Notes: generated from the sequence alone by a model not told the origin. A stretch of DNA of 64,000 bases from Rhizobium bangladeshense (GCF_001662075.1 NZ_LYPL01000017.1:49249-113248); one strand, 5' to 3'. Shown: positions 1 through 9,657, numbered from the stretch's first letter. A program made the numbers and translations.

Positions 1-602
<602 letters not shown>

Positions 603-718
603 GTTTGCCACCGCGTTAGAACGGTTCAACTTTTCAGCAAGTGCAAAACCGCTGCACAGTTTCGCCCGGCATGCCGTAGGCGCTTGACGCTCGCCGCCAA
701 AAGGATTTCAACGGCGGT

Positions 719-1156
719 ATGGCATTGCATCTCATCAAACTCTGCGTCGGCGCCGACTCGATCGACGATCTGCGCGAATGGGTGGCGGAGCGCTCGCTGC
801 GCGCCATTGCCGCCGGGCTCGAGCCGCATTCCGTGCATACGACCCGCATGGTGCCCAAACGCATGGAGGAGTTGCTCGACGGCGGCTCGCTCTACTGGGT
901 GATCAAGGGGCAGGTGCAGGCGAGACAGCGGCTGCTCGGCATCGAGACCTTCACCGACGCAGAAGGGATTTCACGCTGCCGCCTGATGCTCGGTCCCGAA
1001 GTCATCGAAACTGCGGTACAGCCGAAGCGGCCGTTCCAGGGCTGGCGCTACTATGCGCAGGATGACGTGCCGCCCGATCTGACGAGCCTGGGTGCCGGCA
1101 TCGCCGAAATGCCGGCCGACCTGCGACGCGAGCTTACCGAGCTCGGCCTGCTCTAG
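719..1156 (+). CDS. DUF1489 family protein
   Basis: This 145-residue soluble protein begins MALHLIKLCVGADSIDDL and contains WVIKGQVQARQ and GPEVIETAVQPKRPFQGWR, the pattern of the DUF1489 family found almost only in alphaproteobacteria. It has no signal peptide or membrane segment. Length agrees with the family. The biochemical role is unknown. It follows the serine dehydratase gene on the same strand and could share its transcript, but the 116-base gap leaves that open. A RIME-type repeat begins directly after its stop codon. Confidence 0.85.
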   Translation: MALHLIKLCVGADSIDDLREWVAERSLRAIAAGLEPHSVHTTRMVPKRMEELLDGGSLYWVIKGQVQARQRLLGIETFTDAEGISRCRLMLGPEVIETAVQPKRPFQGWRYYAQDDVPPDLTSLGAGIAEMPADLRRELTELGLL

Positions 1157-1259
1157 GCGCGTCGCATCAAATATGATCCGCGCAACGCGCCTTAGCTCTT
1201 TGTTTTTATGCATGTTGTTGTCCCGGAATCGCTGCACACTTCCGGGCGAGATGCATTAA
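1157..1259. repeat. RIME-type intergenic repeat, copy A
   Basis: The stretch has two palindromic halves: a GCGCGT..ACGCGC hairpin, then CCCGGAA..TTCCGGG. It shares the linkers TTAGCTC-TTG-TTTTATGCATG and CGA-ATGCATTA with copies at 20428 and 56976. This is the layout of the Rhizobium intergenic mosaic elements. It abuts the stop codon of the DUF1489 gene. It may act as a transcript stabiliser or weak terminator. Confidence 0.75.
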
Positions 1260-1301
1260 CCTCTGCCGCCGAACACAACGGTTCCCGACAGCACAGGCGG
1301 C

Positions 1302-1577
1302 TCAGCGCAGGCGCAATTGCACCGGGGCGCTGCCGTCGGGCGAAGTCACATGCAGATGGATTCGGGCTTCCGGCTGGGAATAGCGCCAGGCGCGAGCGCC
1401 GTGGCAAAGCAGCAGGTTGATGAGATCGCGGGTCTTGGCAGATTTCGCTCTCGGCCGCTGCAGGCCCATCTCGGCGAGCCGCAGCGCCGCTTCGTGCAGC
1501 GGATGCAGGGCTGAGCGCCCCTTGGCCCCGATGCGGCGGTCGCCTGGCATTCCCGGAACATTTTCATTTATCGCCAT
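1302..1577 (-). CDS. conserved hypothetical protein, 91 aa
   Basis: A small basic soluble protein starting MAINENVPGMPG and ending APVQLRLR. The ATG at 1577 is preceded by GGGGAAAACA, a fair ribosome-binding site; a longer start 18 bases upstream has no better signal. The segment LINLLLCHGARAWRYSQPEARIHLH is the most protein-like part. No domain is recognised. It lies between a RIME copy and the carboxypeptidase gene, on the same strand as the latter. Function unknown. Confidence 0.6.
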   Translation of the reverse strand: MAINENVPGMPGDRRIGAKGRSALHPLHEAALRLAEMGLQRPRAKSAKTRDLINLLLCHGARAWRYSQPEARIHLHVTSPDGSAPVQLRLR

Positions 1578-1690
1578 TGTTTTCCCCGTACGCACTACTG
1601 ATCGAGTTCAAGAATGGTGGCCGGAAACGCAAACACCGATTCCGGCCGTTACCAATGCCGCCGGCCATGTTGCAGGCAGCATCGAATAGC

Positions 1691-3253
1691 TCATTGTGCA
1701 GCCGCCCAGCACTTGATGCCGGCCTTCTTCAAGGCCTTGCAGGCGTTCACCGCATCGCGCTGATCGTCGAAGCCGCCGAAGCGGGCGCGGTAGACCTGGT
1801 CGTTGCCCGTACCGTAGGCGACGGCGAAGGGCTTTGCCGAGGCCAGCGCCTTGCCGCCCTTGCTCTTGGCGCCCTCCAGAAGGCCCATGGCCATCTGCCG
1901 GCTCGGCGAGACGCCGACCTGTACGACCCAGCCCGCCGGCGCGGCGCTTTCCGGGGCGGCGCTGGTCGAAGCAGTCGTGACGTGATCGACGGCGGCGCTG
2001 TCCGGTTCGGCAGGTGCTGCGGCCGGAGCCTGCGGCTTGAAGCTCGTGGTCTTGACCTTGGTCGGTGCCGGCATGGCCTGGGCGACCAGCGGGTTGTCGG
2101 ACTTCGTCGCGGATGTTTCGGTATAGGCGACTTCGGTTGCGGCCACCTGATAGCGAGCGTCCGGCAGCGGTCCCTTGTGCGGCAGGCTGAGATCGGCGGC
2201 AGCGGCGGAAATCGGCGGCTGCGCTGCGGTGATCGTCTTTGCGACCTGCTGCTGGGCGACCGGCTGCGGGGCGAGCTGCTGCCGGGCCTTCTGCGGCTGA
2301 ACCGGAGCGGGCGTTTCGATAATCGCCGGGGCAGGGGCTGCTTGAGCCACCAACGCCGAGTTTCCGCCGCGGCTCGACGCCTTGGGCAGGTAAGTGGCGA
2401 TCAGATTGCGCATCTGGGCGTCGCGAGCCGCTCCGGAAGTACCGCCAAGCACCACGCTGACGATCGACTTGCCGTCAACTTGGACAGAACTCACAAGATT
2501 GAAGCCGGCGGCCCGCGTGTAACCGGTTTTGATTCCGTCGACACCGCGCACTGAGCCGACCAGCCGGTTATGACTGCGGATCGTGCGGCTGCCGAACTTG
2601 AAAGCGCGGGTGGAAAAATAGCCGTAATATTGCGGAAAATGCTGACGGAGAGCGATGCCGAGGCGGGCCTGGTCGCGCGCCGTCGTCATCTGCGCCGTAT
2701 TCGGCAGGCCGTTGGCGTTGCGATAGGTGGTGCGCGTCATGCCGAGAGCATGCGCCTTGGCTGTCATCAACTGAGCAAAGCGATCCTCGCTGCCTGCCAG
2801 CAGTTCGCCGAGGGCGGTTGAGGCATCATTCGCAGACAGAGTGACGAGACCGAGGATGCCCTGTTCCACGGTAATCGTGCCGCCGGCGCGCACGCCAAGT
2901 TTCGTGGGTGCCTGGGCAGCGGCATGAGCGGAGAAGGGAACCGGCGTGTCGAGACGGATGCGCCCTTGCTCCAGCGCTTCGAAGACCATGTAGAGTGTCA
3001 TCATCTTGGTTAGCGAGGCCGGGTATTGCAGCCGATCGGCATTCTCGCTGTAGAGAACGTTGCCGGTCTTGGCGTCGACGACGATGCCTGCATATTTCGG
3101 ATTGGCCGTCTTCGCTTCCGCATTGACTGAATCAACCAGGACGACCGTGAGAGCCACCGAAAGGATCGCCAGGAGCTTTGCGAAAAAGCTGCCGGACCGG
3201 AATGATGATACGGAGGAGACTGACCTTGACACTATTCCACTCTTCGCTTGCAT
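1691..3253 (-). CDS. D-alanyl-D-alanine carboxypeptidase with C-terminal SPOR domain
   Basis: Serine peptidase family S11 (PBP5-like), 520 residues. It trims the terminal D-Ala from peptidoglycan stem peptides in the periplasm. An N-terminal membrane or signal segment (about residues 24-40) is followed by the catalytic domain with all three motifs: PASLTK (Ser about 80), LSAND (Ser about 140) and GIKTG (Lys about 242). A proline/alanine/glutamine-rich linker of about 130 residues leads to a SPOR domain at about 440-520 (GWVVQVGVSPS ... YRARFGGFDD). SPOR domains bind denuded glycan at division sites, so this is probably a septum-targeted carboxypeptidase. The ATG at 3253 was chosen; an upstream GTG at 3292 would add 13 residues unlike a signal peptide. 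Confidence 0.92.
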   Translation of the reverse strand: MQAKSGIVSRSVSSVSSFRSGSFFAKLLAILSVALTVVLVDSVNAEAKTANPKYAGIVVDAKTGNVLYSENADRLQYPASLTKMMTLYMVFEALEQGRIRLDTPVPFSAHAAAQAPTKLGVRAGGTITVEQGILGLVTLSANDASTALGELLAGSEDRFAQLMTAKAHALGMTRTTYRNANGLPNTAQMTTARDQARLGIALRQHFPQYYGYFSTRAFKFGSRTIRSHNRLVGSVRGVDGIKTGYTRAAGFNLVSSVQVDGKSIVSVVLGGTSGAARDAQMRNLIATYLPKASSRGGNSALVAQAAPAPAIIETPAPVQPQKARQQLAPQPVAQQQVAKTITAAQPPISAAAADLSLPHKGPLPDARYQVAATEVAYTETSATKSDNPLVAQAMPAPTKVKTTSFKPQAPAAAPAEPDSAAVDHVTTASTSAAPESAAPAGWVVQVGVSPSRQMAMGLLEGAKSKGGKALASAKPFAVAYGTGNDQVYRARFGGFDDQRDAVNACKALKKAGIKCWAAAQ

Positions 3254-3371
3254 TTCAGATATCGGGCAGGAACCGCACACCCCCCGCCGCACAGCTCGTC
3301 TTTTGAAATTACCGATTCAGCGTTACCAATCCGTTTATGATGAATCGTTTCACTCGCCTTCCGGAAGCATT

Positions 3372-4118
3372 TTAAGGACCTGTCGCAGAACGGTTCATAA
3401 GACGCGCCTCTACAAAGGTGCGGATCGCGGCATCAATATGTTCCCAATCGTCGAGATGGCTGCTGGAGAAGCGGTAGAGGACGCTGAGATCCTTGCCGAC
3501 CTTGATATCTCGCTGGCAATCACCGCTTGCCGCCTTGTCTGGGGTTGACGGCAATATGCAGCGCACGACGTAGTCCGGTCCGCCCTTGACAGGTGCCGTC
3601 AGCAGCACTTCGTCGCCATAACCGGCGTCGGCGCGAAGACGGTGCAGCGTCAATCCGTCGCGAAAAGCCTGGGACGGCCCTTCGATCAGATGCGAATAGA
3701 TCGGCTCCAGCCGGCCGGACATGTCGCGCGACATGGTGCTCTGGGCGATCTGCAGGAAGATCAGGCCGGAGGATTGGGCGACATCGTCGAATCGAAGATG
3801 GTTGTCCTTGCCGTAACCCCGCATATCAGGCCAGGCGAGGTAGAGATCGACGCGCTCGGCCGCACCTTCATGCCGCTGGCTCGGGAAGCGGATGGCATTC
3901 TCGGGCAGTTTCACGGTGTCGCGGCCGATGGTCAGCGTGATTTCGGTTGTGTTGTCGGTATTGCCGGCAAGGGAGATGTGCCGGCCGAACCAACGACCTG
4001 CAATGCAGATGGCGACAGTGAGGACCGCAAGGACGGCGATCACCGCCATCGTGCGCAGGAGGAACCCCATGGAAAAAAGCGGCTGCTCGTCCGGTGTGCT
4101 TTGCGCTGCTTGGCTCAT
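3372..4118 (-). CDS. hypothetical membrane-anchored protein
   Basis: About 248 residues from the ATG at 4118, which has GAAGAA upstream. One strong membrane segment near residues 18-41 (FLLRTMAVIAVLAVLTVAICIAG) is followed by a mostly polar domain, so the bulk is probably periplasmic. Motifs such as VKLPENAIRFPSQR and DYVVRCILPS occur, but no named domain is recognised. It lies upstream of the SPOR-carboxypeptidase gene on the same strand, with a gap of about 120 bases, so an envelope role is plausible but only inferred. Confidence 0.75.
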   Translation of the reverse strand: MSQAAQSTPDEQPLFSMGFLLRTMAVIAVLAVLTVAICIAGRWFGRHISLAGNTDNTTEITLTIGRDTVKLPENAIRFPSQRHEGAAERVDLYLAWPDMRGYGKDNHLRFDDVAQSSGLIFLQIAQSTMSRDMSGRLEPIYSHLIEGPSQAFRDGLTLHRLRADAGYGDEVLLTAPVKGGPDYVVRCILPSTPDKAASGDCQRDIKVGKDLSVLYRFSSSHLDDWEHIDAAIRTFVEARLMNRSATGP

Positions 4119-4261
4119 GGCGGTTCTTCGTGTTTCGGCCCGCCGCAGGAAGAACATGAGCCGCCGGTGCCGATGATGAGTCTCACCAACATGATCAGAC
4201 CGGCAGGGTTAATAATTCGCTAAGTTTTCGGGGTGCCGCTGTACCGGAATGGCCCTTGTTC

Positions 4262-4302
4262 CAAAAAGGAGAGAGCCGTTCCCGGGACAGCGGGAACGGC
4301 TC
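4262..4302 (-). terminator. intrinsic terminator of the BTLCP peptidase gene
   Basis: GAGCCGTTCCC (4273-4283) pairs perfectly with GGGAACGGCTC (4292-4302). Read on the minus strand the hairpin is followed by TCTCCTTTTTGG. It lies about 75 bases past the stop codon of the minus-strand gene at 4379. Confidence 0.8.
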
Positions 4303-4378
4303 TTGGGCACCGGTCGGGACGGGATGCGGGGACTGACCGGGCCGAAACCAGCGCCGGCTTGGCCGGCGGGTTATGCTG

Positions 4379-4984
4379 CTACTTGACGCTACCGACCGCG
4401 ATGGCGCGGCCGTCCTGAAGCTTGGACCAGCGGCCCGGATCATTGGCGGACTGGCGCTTGAGATAGGTGTATTCAGTGTCCGACCACAGCAGCACCTTGT
4501 TGCGCATGTTGTCGAGAATGAAGTCGCCGTGGTCGGTGCGGACCGTCAGCACGGCATGGCCTTCGCCGTTCGGCTGCAACACGACCGTAATCAGCGTGTC
4601 GGATGGCGAAAAGCCGTCCTCGATCAGCATCTTGCGCTTCAGCAGGACATAGTCTTCGCAGTCACCGACGCTGGTCGGATAGGCCCAGCGCTCTTCAACG
4701 CCGTAGATCTGTTCATCCGTTTCCGGCTGGACCGAAGAATTGACAGTGTAATTGACCTTGAGAATTTCCTTCCAGCGCTCCTCGGTGAGAATGGCCGGTC
4801 CGGCGTCGCCGCCGGCATAGGCGCATTCCGTTGGATTGGCCTTGCAGAACTCATAGTGTCCGATCGGCGGGCTGGCATTACCTGCCAGTGCCATGCTTGC
4901 TGGGGTCGCCTGTCCCGAACCCGCCATGGTCATCGCGATGACACCGGCCAGAAGGCCGCCTTTCAGGATATTCGCAGTCGTCAT
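4379..4984 (-). CDS. bacterial transglutaminase-like cysteine peptidase (BTLCP)
   Basis: 201 residues with a signal peptide (LLAGVIAMTMAGSGQATPA). The papain-like triad is visible as Cys in SVGDCEDYVLLKR, His in GEGHAVLTVRT and Asp in FILDNMRN, the order seen in BTLCP/DUF920 proteins. Members in other bacteria are periplasmic proteases; LapG, a relative, cleaves an adhesin under c-di-GMP control. No lapD-like or adhesin gene is adjacent here, so that role should not be assumed. The gene is monocistronic with its own terminator. Upstream is an AT-rich stretch that probably holds the promoter. Confidence 0.88.
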   Translation of the reverse strand: MTTANILKGGLLAGVIAMTMAGSGQATPASMALAGNASPPIGHYEFCKANPTECAYAGGDAGPAILTEERWKEILKVNYTVNSSVQPETDEQIYGVEERWAYPTSVGDCEDYVLLKRKMLIEDGFSPSDTLITVVLQPNGEGHAVLTVRTDHGDFILDNMRNKVLLWSDTEYTYLKRQSANDPGRWSKLQDGRAIAVGSVK

Positions 4985-5357
4985 TGCCGTCCCCCCTAAG
5001 TTGAGGCGACAATGACACAGACGTTTTTATCTCGCGCAAAATTGCGTAATAGAATTAAAGGCTTAGTTGAATCAAATGCCGATAAAACTTGGCTAAAAAC
5101 AAACTCGAATGCGCATAAAATTCGAGGCGCATTTGTCTCGAAGTCGATTAAAATTGTAATTAGCGCAGCAAGGCTTTCGCGCTCGAAAAGGCTGCGCTGC
5201 CGTCCGGCCATTAAGGTTTGCCCTGAGTCGGTAAACTCCTGCGGGGAAGCCGTCCTTGCCGGCGGCATGCGGTCGTCGGACGGAACGGCCCGGATTGACG
5301 GGAATTGTCCGGCCGATGACCGGAAAACTGCCGCCCTCGGCGACTCAAAAGGAAAAA
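4985..5357. other. AT-rich intergenic stretch
   Basis: About 200 bases from 5010 are markedly AT-rich (runs such as AAAATTGCGTAATAGAATTAAAGG) against a GC-rich background. Short open frames cross it on both strands but none looks like protein. It probably carries the promoter of the BTLCP gene and could hide an RNA gene, but no terminator-like hairpin was seen. Confidence 0.4.
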
Positions 5358-6332
5358 TTATTTTTGAGGGAAATTGCGAAACCGGTCGGTGGCGGCGACG
5401 ATTGCTGCGCTCATACCAGGATTTGCGGTGGAATGGGCAGCGTACGGGAGAATCCTGAGTTCACTTTCGGGCCAAGCGCGCGCCAGTTCCCAGGCGGTGA
5501 CAAGTGGTGCCTCGATGTCGAACCGTCCCTGCAACAGGATGCCTGGAATGCCGGCAAGCTGCGCGGCGTTCCTCAAGAGCACGCCGTCCTCCAGCCAGGC
5601 ACCGTTGAGGAAATAATGGGTGATGATGCGGGCGCGCGTCAGAACGTAGACCGGGTCGGCCCAGCGGCGCGGCAGTCCGTCCGGATCGGCGAGCAGGATC
5701 GAGGCTGCCTCCCAGTCATGCCAGTCGCGCGCCGCCTTCAGACGCGTCTGCGGGTCCGGATCGTTGAGGAGACGGTGATAGGCTCCAGCCATATCCTCAT
5801 CCAGCCCCTGCATGCTGGAAGGAATCCCCTGACGGAAACGATGCCATTCTTCCGGAAAGAGCGGCGCCATGCCGCGACAGAGCCAGTCGATTTCCGAGCG
5901 CCGCGTGGTGGTGACGCCCGACAGGACGATCGCGGCGACTCGCTGCGGATGCGTTTCGGCATAGGCGAGCGCCAGCGTCGAGCCCCAGGAGTTGCCGAAA
6001 AGCAGCCAGCTGTCGATGTCGAGGACGAGCCGCAGCTTCTCGATATCAGCCACGAGATGCCAGGTCGTATTCAGGGAGAGGTCGGTCGTGGGATCGGCCG
6101 CACTCGGCAGGCTTCGGCCGCAATTGCGCTGGTCGAAAAGGACGATCCGATAGGCCTCCGGATCGAACTGGCGTCGGGCGTCAGTCGAACAGCCGGAGCC
6201 CGGCCCGCCATGCAGCACCAGTGCCGGCCACCCGTTCGGATTGCCGCAGGTCTCCCAATAGATCAGGTTGCCGTCGCCCGTGTCGAGCAGACCATGATCA
6301 TAGGGTTCGATTTTCGGATAGAGAGCTGACAT
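5358..6332 (-). CDS. pip: proline iminopeptidase
   Basis: A 324-residue alpha/beta hydrolase of peptidase family S33. It releases N-terminal proline from peptides in the cytoplasm. Visible marks are HGGPGSG (oxyanion region), the nucleophile elbow GNSWGS, the GRFD acid motif and AAHS with the catalytic His near the C-terminus; many relatives have GHS there. DQRNCGRS replaces the commoner DQRGCGRS. The start MSALYPKIEPYDHG fits the family. It is transcribed alone; flanking gaps exceed 350 bases on both sides. Confidence 0.92.
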   Translation of the reverse strand: MSALYPKIEPYDHGLLDTGDGNLIYWETCGNPNGWPALVLHGGPGSGCSTDARRQFDPEAYRIVLFDQRNCGRSLPSAADPTTDLSLNTTWHLVADIEKLRLVLDIDSWLLFGNSWGSTLALAYAETHPQRVAAIVLSGVTTTRRSEIDWLCRGMAPLFPEEWHRFRQGIPSSMQGLDEDMAGAYHRLLNDPDPQTRLKAARDWHDWEAASILLADPDGLPRRWADPVYVLTRARIITHYFLNGAWLEDGVLLRNAAQLAGIPGILLQGRFDIEAPLVTAWELARAWPESELRILPYAAHSTANPGMSAAIVAATDRFRNFPQK

Positions 6333-6692
6333 CGGTGCCTCTGCGGTCGGGGAGGACCTTATCCTTTATCTCGATAGCGAAGGAAAGTGGCCGCGATGCC
6401 GCGCGCAAAATCGTTGCTGAATTATGCGCGACCTGCTCCCGGCTGGTCGGTGTCGCAGGTTGTTCCACTCATAAGCTTAGGCATCTACTGGTGGGAACAA
6501 CTTGCGACAGGGCGCTTGCTTTCCCAAGCCGGATTTGTTGCCGCTTGCAGATTTGTTGCGGTCAGATCCAGGTGTTCTCGACGCGACCTGACCGGGTGAG
6601 CGCCGGGCGCTGGCAACAGCCTCGGCGGATGTCTGGCGAAAATGCAGCCGCCGCGGAAATCACCGGCGGGGCAGCGCGCTTCGCAGCAGCTG
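6333..6692. other. intergenic stretch without a recognised gene
   Basis: 360 bases between the divergent-side start of pip and the end of the PilZ gene. A plus-strand open frame from about 6396 gives 67 residues with a short hydrophobic centre, but it has no good ribosome-binding site and no recognised motif. An imperfect GTTGTTCC..GGGAACAAC inverted repeat lies at about 6452-6502. CCGCCG..CGGCGG (6648-6669) could be a weak end signal for the PilZ gene on the minus strand. Confidence 0.35.
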
Positions 6693-7304
6693 TTAGAGGA
6701 ATTCCCGCAGCGTCTCGCGGGACTGGATCGACAGGAATTCGATCGCCACGCCTTCGACGAAATGGCGCACGACGCGGCCGCGCATATTGCCGAGACGCAC
6801 CGCCGTTCCGATGGAAGGACGCATCTCGACGTCGACGGCCGCTCCGGAGAGCGAAAGATCCATGATGCGGCAGGCATATCGCGTGCCGTCATCGAGTGTC
6901 AGTTCGGTCTTGACGTCGCGCGGCGTCAGACGGTCGTGGCGGCGATCTTCCGGCAGGCCGAGCTCGTGCTTGTTGGCAAGCCAGGTGAGCTGGGCGGCGA
7001 GCTTCTCGCGCTTGCGCTCGGTGGCATTGATCGACATGGTGAAGCCGCGGCCGTCGAGCGTCTGGACATAACCTTCGACGCGCCCGAGATGGTCGATATA
7101 GGCGACGACGCGTTCGTTGGCGCGCGGCCGGCCGGAGCAGGTGACGTACATATCGCCGGGCGACATGTCGATCACCATGCATTCAAACTCCTCGTAGTTT
7201 GCAAGCATCAGCCGGCCCTGCATATTGATCGGCACGCGCTGGAAAACGCCTTGTTCAGGGCGCGGCGCAGGTCGTTGCGTCTGTGCTGGCTGGAACGAGT
7301 GCAT
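6693..7304 (-). CDS. tandem PilZ-domain protein
   Basis: 203 residues. The N-terminal half (about 20-110, RVPINMQGRLML ... VIDMSPGDMYV) and the C-terminal half (about 120-203, RRHDRLTPRDVKTEL ... IMDLSLSGAAVDV) both have the PilZ beta-barrel pattern. The second has the RxxxR and D/NxSxxG signature of c-di-GMP binding; the first keeps DMSPGD but a poor arginine motif. PilZ proteins are cytoplasmic c-di-GMP effectors acting on motility, exopolysaccharide or cellulose. The ATG at 7304 was preferred over the TTG at 7307. No target gene is adjacent. Confidence 0.88.
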   Translation of the reverse strand: MHSFQPAQTQRPAPRPEQGVFQRVPINMQGRLMLANYEEFECMVIDMSPGDMYVTCSGRPRANERVVAYIDHLGRVEGYVQTLDGRGFTMSINATERKREKLAAQLTWLANKHELGLPEDRRHDRLTPRDVKTELTLDDGTRYACRIMDLSLSGAAVDVEMRPSIGTAVRLGNMRGRVVRHFVEGVAIEFLSIQSRETLREFL

Positions 7305-7428
7305 CAAAAGGCTTCTTCATGAAAATCTCAGAGGCCAATCTTTACCCCCAATCCATTAACAGAAGGTTGTCTCGGCGCCTGCCGACATAACCAAAAACGA
7401 GTATGGCCGCTGTCCCGAAACGAGACGC

Positions 7429-8043
7429 TCAGCGCGCCTCACCAGTCAGCAGCTGCGACACCACGCGGCGCATGGCCTGGCCGAAGCCGATGCTCTTTCC
7501 GGCGACGCTTTCGTTGATCGGGCGCAGTTCGGCCGGCGCGACCTTGCTGAACTTTTCGGGCAGCAGACGGCTGCGGTCGAGCGCCAGCAATTCCAGCGGC
7601 ACGATCTCCAGCCAGCTTGCAGCCGCCACCGGCGCGATCGCGCCGAGCACCCGGTCGCAAGCGCCGTGCGACGAGCGCAGCGGCATCATGATGATCTCGA
7701 AGGAGGCCTGGTGCCCGACGGTGCTGTAGCCGGTGGCATTGAACAGGGCCGGCATGGCGTGATCCATGACACCTATCGCGGTGCGTTCGATATCCGCGTG
7801 CTGGCCATGCGCCCAGAGCGATGAGAAACGTTCGCCGCGCAGATCCCGCCCAAAGAGATCGCAGATGCGGGTGCCGGCGAGCCGGAAAACGATGTCTCCG
7901 TCCTCGCGCGCCTCGAGGATGAAGAGACTTTGCAGTAGATGGGGTACGGCAGACGGTTCGACCTGGGACTTCAGCGGCGCACCGGCTGCGCCGCGGATAC
8001 GGTTCCAATAGTCAAAAATTTCGATGGTCGTTTGCACACGCAT
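7429..8043 (-). CDS. PAS-domain protein (PAS_5 type)
   Basis: 204 residues from MRVQTTIEIFDYWNRIRG. The pattern YWNRIRG ... AVPHLLQSLFILE ... FRLAGTRICDLFGRDLRGE is that of the PAS_5 family of alphaproteobacteria, single-domain PAS proteins often encoded in several copies. No kinase, cyclase or DNA-binding output domain is attached, so it probably signals through a partner. The ATG at 8043 was chosen over a start 30 bases upstream because it begins the conserved region. It lies downstream of a 290-base gap holding a plus-strand terminator. Confidence 0.85.
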   Translation of the reverse strand: MRVQTTIEIFDYWNRIRGAAGAPLKSQVEPSAVPHLLQSLFILEAREDGDIVFRLAGTRICDLFGRDLRGERFSSLWAHGQHADIERTAIGVMDHAMPALFNATGYSTVGHQASFEIIMMPLRSSHGACDRVLGAIAPVAAASWLEIVPLELLALDRSRLLPEKFSKVAPAELRPINESVAGKSIGFGQAMRRVVSQLLTGEAR

Positions 8044-8260
8044 TTCACACCAACCTGTCCCATTCCGGATCATTTTCGGGCACTCATTGCCCGGACAACT
8101 TCTACCTTGCGGATTTCATGCCAAATCCCGGCCGTTAAGGTTAAGAAAGGGTTTCGGTTGAGGTGTGGCGCCTGCCATGACACTGTCGCGTCTTCGCTTC
8201 GACTTTCGAAGTTCTGCACAACCTGCCCGGGCCGAGATCTTTCCTCAGGGTTCCCGGTAC

Positions 8261-8291
8261 GCCGCCCGACATTCCGGGCGGCTTTTTTTTT
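8261..8291 (+). terminator. strong intrinsic terminator with no upstream plus-strand gene
   Basis: GCCGCCCG (8261-8268), a six-base loop, CGGGCGGC (8275-8282) and nine T residues to 8291. It is a textbook plus-strand terminator, yet the nearest upstream gene on that strand ends at 1156. It ends just 45 bases before the rhomboid start codon, so it closes either a small RNA made from about 8090-8260 or a leader transcript. Confidence 0.85.
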
Positions 8292-8336
8292 GGCCATCGC
8301 TCCTGTATGGCTGGGGCCACAACGAGGCGAACACAG

Positions 8337-9128
8337 ATGAATGAGCAAACGGGCGAGCCGCAGAAGGCGCCCGAATCTTCCGAGGTCGAACCGCCGGCGC
8401 GGCCCCCGCGCGTACCGGTCTTCAACCTTCCGCCGGCGCTGTTCTTCAGCCTTTGCCTGCTGATCGTCATCTATGCGGCGCAGGCGCTCGTCCTGTCCGA
8501 CGATGCTGTCAGCTGGCTGCTCTTCACCTTTGGCTTCGTTCCCGCACGCTACGTGATTCCGCTGTCGCATCAGGGTTTCGAGCTGTTCTGGACGCCGGTC
8601 ACCTATTCGCTGCTGCACGGCAGCGTCCAGCACATCGTCTTCAACGCCTTCTGGCTGATGGCCTTCGGCGCGCCGGTCGTGCGTCGCATCGGGACGCTGC
8701 GATTCGTGTTCTTCTGGCTGTTTTCCGCAGCCGCCTCCGCCGCTCTCCACGCGGTTCTCAACTGGGGAGACGTGTCGCTGCTGATCGGCGCCTCCGGCGT
8801 CATTTCCGGGCTGATGGGAGCCGCCTGCCGGTTCGCCTTTCCGGCTGAGCGACGTCCGATGCTGGCGGCGCATCTCAATGCGCGGCTTTCCATCACCGGG
8901 GCGCTGAAGAGCCGGACCGTCGTCTTTTTCATGCTGCTCTGGCTCGTCGGCAACGCCCTGATCGCCGTCGGCATCCCGCTCGTCGGCGACAGCGATCAGG
9001 AGATTGCCTGGGACGCGCATATCGGCGGCTTCGTCTTCGGCTTCTTTTTATTTTCGCTGTTCGACCGAGCGGCGCCGCAGGCGCCGATCGAACCAGCCGA
9101 AGCGGAGAAGGATGTGTTGCAATCCTGA
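8337..9128 (+). CDS. rhomboid family intramembrane serine protease
   Basis: 263 residues with about six membrane segments. The catalytic pair is visible: Ser in GASGVISG (about residue 153) and His in DAHIGGFVFGF (about 226). The HxxxN oxyanion motif is HIVFNAFW. A proline-rich cytoplasmic N-terminus of about 35 residues precedes the first membrane helix. Rhomboids cut single-pass membrane proteins within the bilayer; bacterial substrates are mostly unknown. The ATG at 8337 has GAGG upstream; an in-frame start 30 bases before it sits next to the terminator and is less likely. Confidence 0.92.
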   Translation: MNEQTGEPQKAPESSEVEPPARPPRVPVFNLPPALFFSLCLLIVIYAAQALVLSDDAVSWLLFTFGFVPARYVIPLSHQGFELFWTPVTYSLLHGSVQHIVFNAFWLMAFGAPVVRRIGTLRFVFFWLFSAAASAALHAVLNWGDVSLLIGASGVISGLMGAACRFAFPAERRPMLAAHLNARLSITGALKSRTVVFFMLLWLVGNALIAVGIPLVGDSDQEIAWDAHIGGFVFGFFLFSLFDRAAPQAPIEPAEAEKDVLQS

Positions 9129-9222
9129 GCGGGGCAGTGCACCATCCAACCATCCGCGTTTGGGGGGAGAAACCGCCACGGATACTGTGACAAGCGTTAC
9201 AGTTTCGACATAGGAGGTTCGA

Positions 9223-9657
9223 ATGACCAGTTCAGTCAAAGCAATCCTCGACCTGAAGGGCAGGGACGTCGTTACCGCCGGGCCGAACACCACCGTCGCC
9301 GAGGCTGCGGTCATCCTCAGCAAGAAGAAGATCGGCGCCATCGTCGTCGTCGGCATGGAGAATCGGATTTCTGGCATGTTCACCGAGCGCGATCTCGTGC
9401 ATGCGATCGCCAAGCACGGCAAGGAGGGTCTCGACCAGCCGCTTGCCAAGGTCATGACAGCAAAGGTCTATCGCTGCCATGAGGAGACGACGGTCAACGA
9501 ACTGATGGAACTGATGACCAGCCGCCGTTTCCGCCACGTCCCGGTGGAAAGCAACGGCAAGCTTGCCGGCATCATCTCGATCGGCGACGTGGTGAAATCG
9601 CGGATCGCCGAAGTCGAACGCGAGGCCGAGGACATCAAGGCCTATATTGCCGGCTGA
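9223..9657 (+). CDS. CBS-domain pair protein
   Basis: 144 residues made of two CBS motifs (about 15-65 and 80-135), e.g. TVAEAAVILSKKKIGAIVVV and RFRHVPVESNGKLAGIISIGD. Stand-alone CBS pairs bind adenosine ligands such as AMP, ATP or SAM and act as energy or redox sensors. AGGAGGTTCGA precedes the ATG, a strong ribosome-binding site. No enzyme domain is attached. Gene order does not name its partner. Confidence 0.93.
   Translation: MTSSVKAILDLKGRDVVTAGPNTTVAEAAVILSKKKIGAIVVVGMENRISGMFTERDLVHAIAKHGKEGLDQPLAKVMTAKVYRCHEETTVNELMELMTSRRFRHVPVESNGKLAGIISIGDVVKSRIAEVEREAEDIKAYIAG

Noticed and set aside
5012..5458. Plus-strand open frame before pip
   Set aside because: It starts in the AT-rich promoter zone, continues antisense to pip and has no protein-like pattern.
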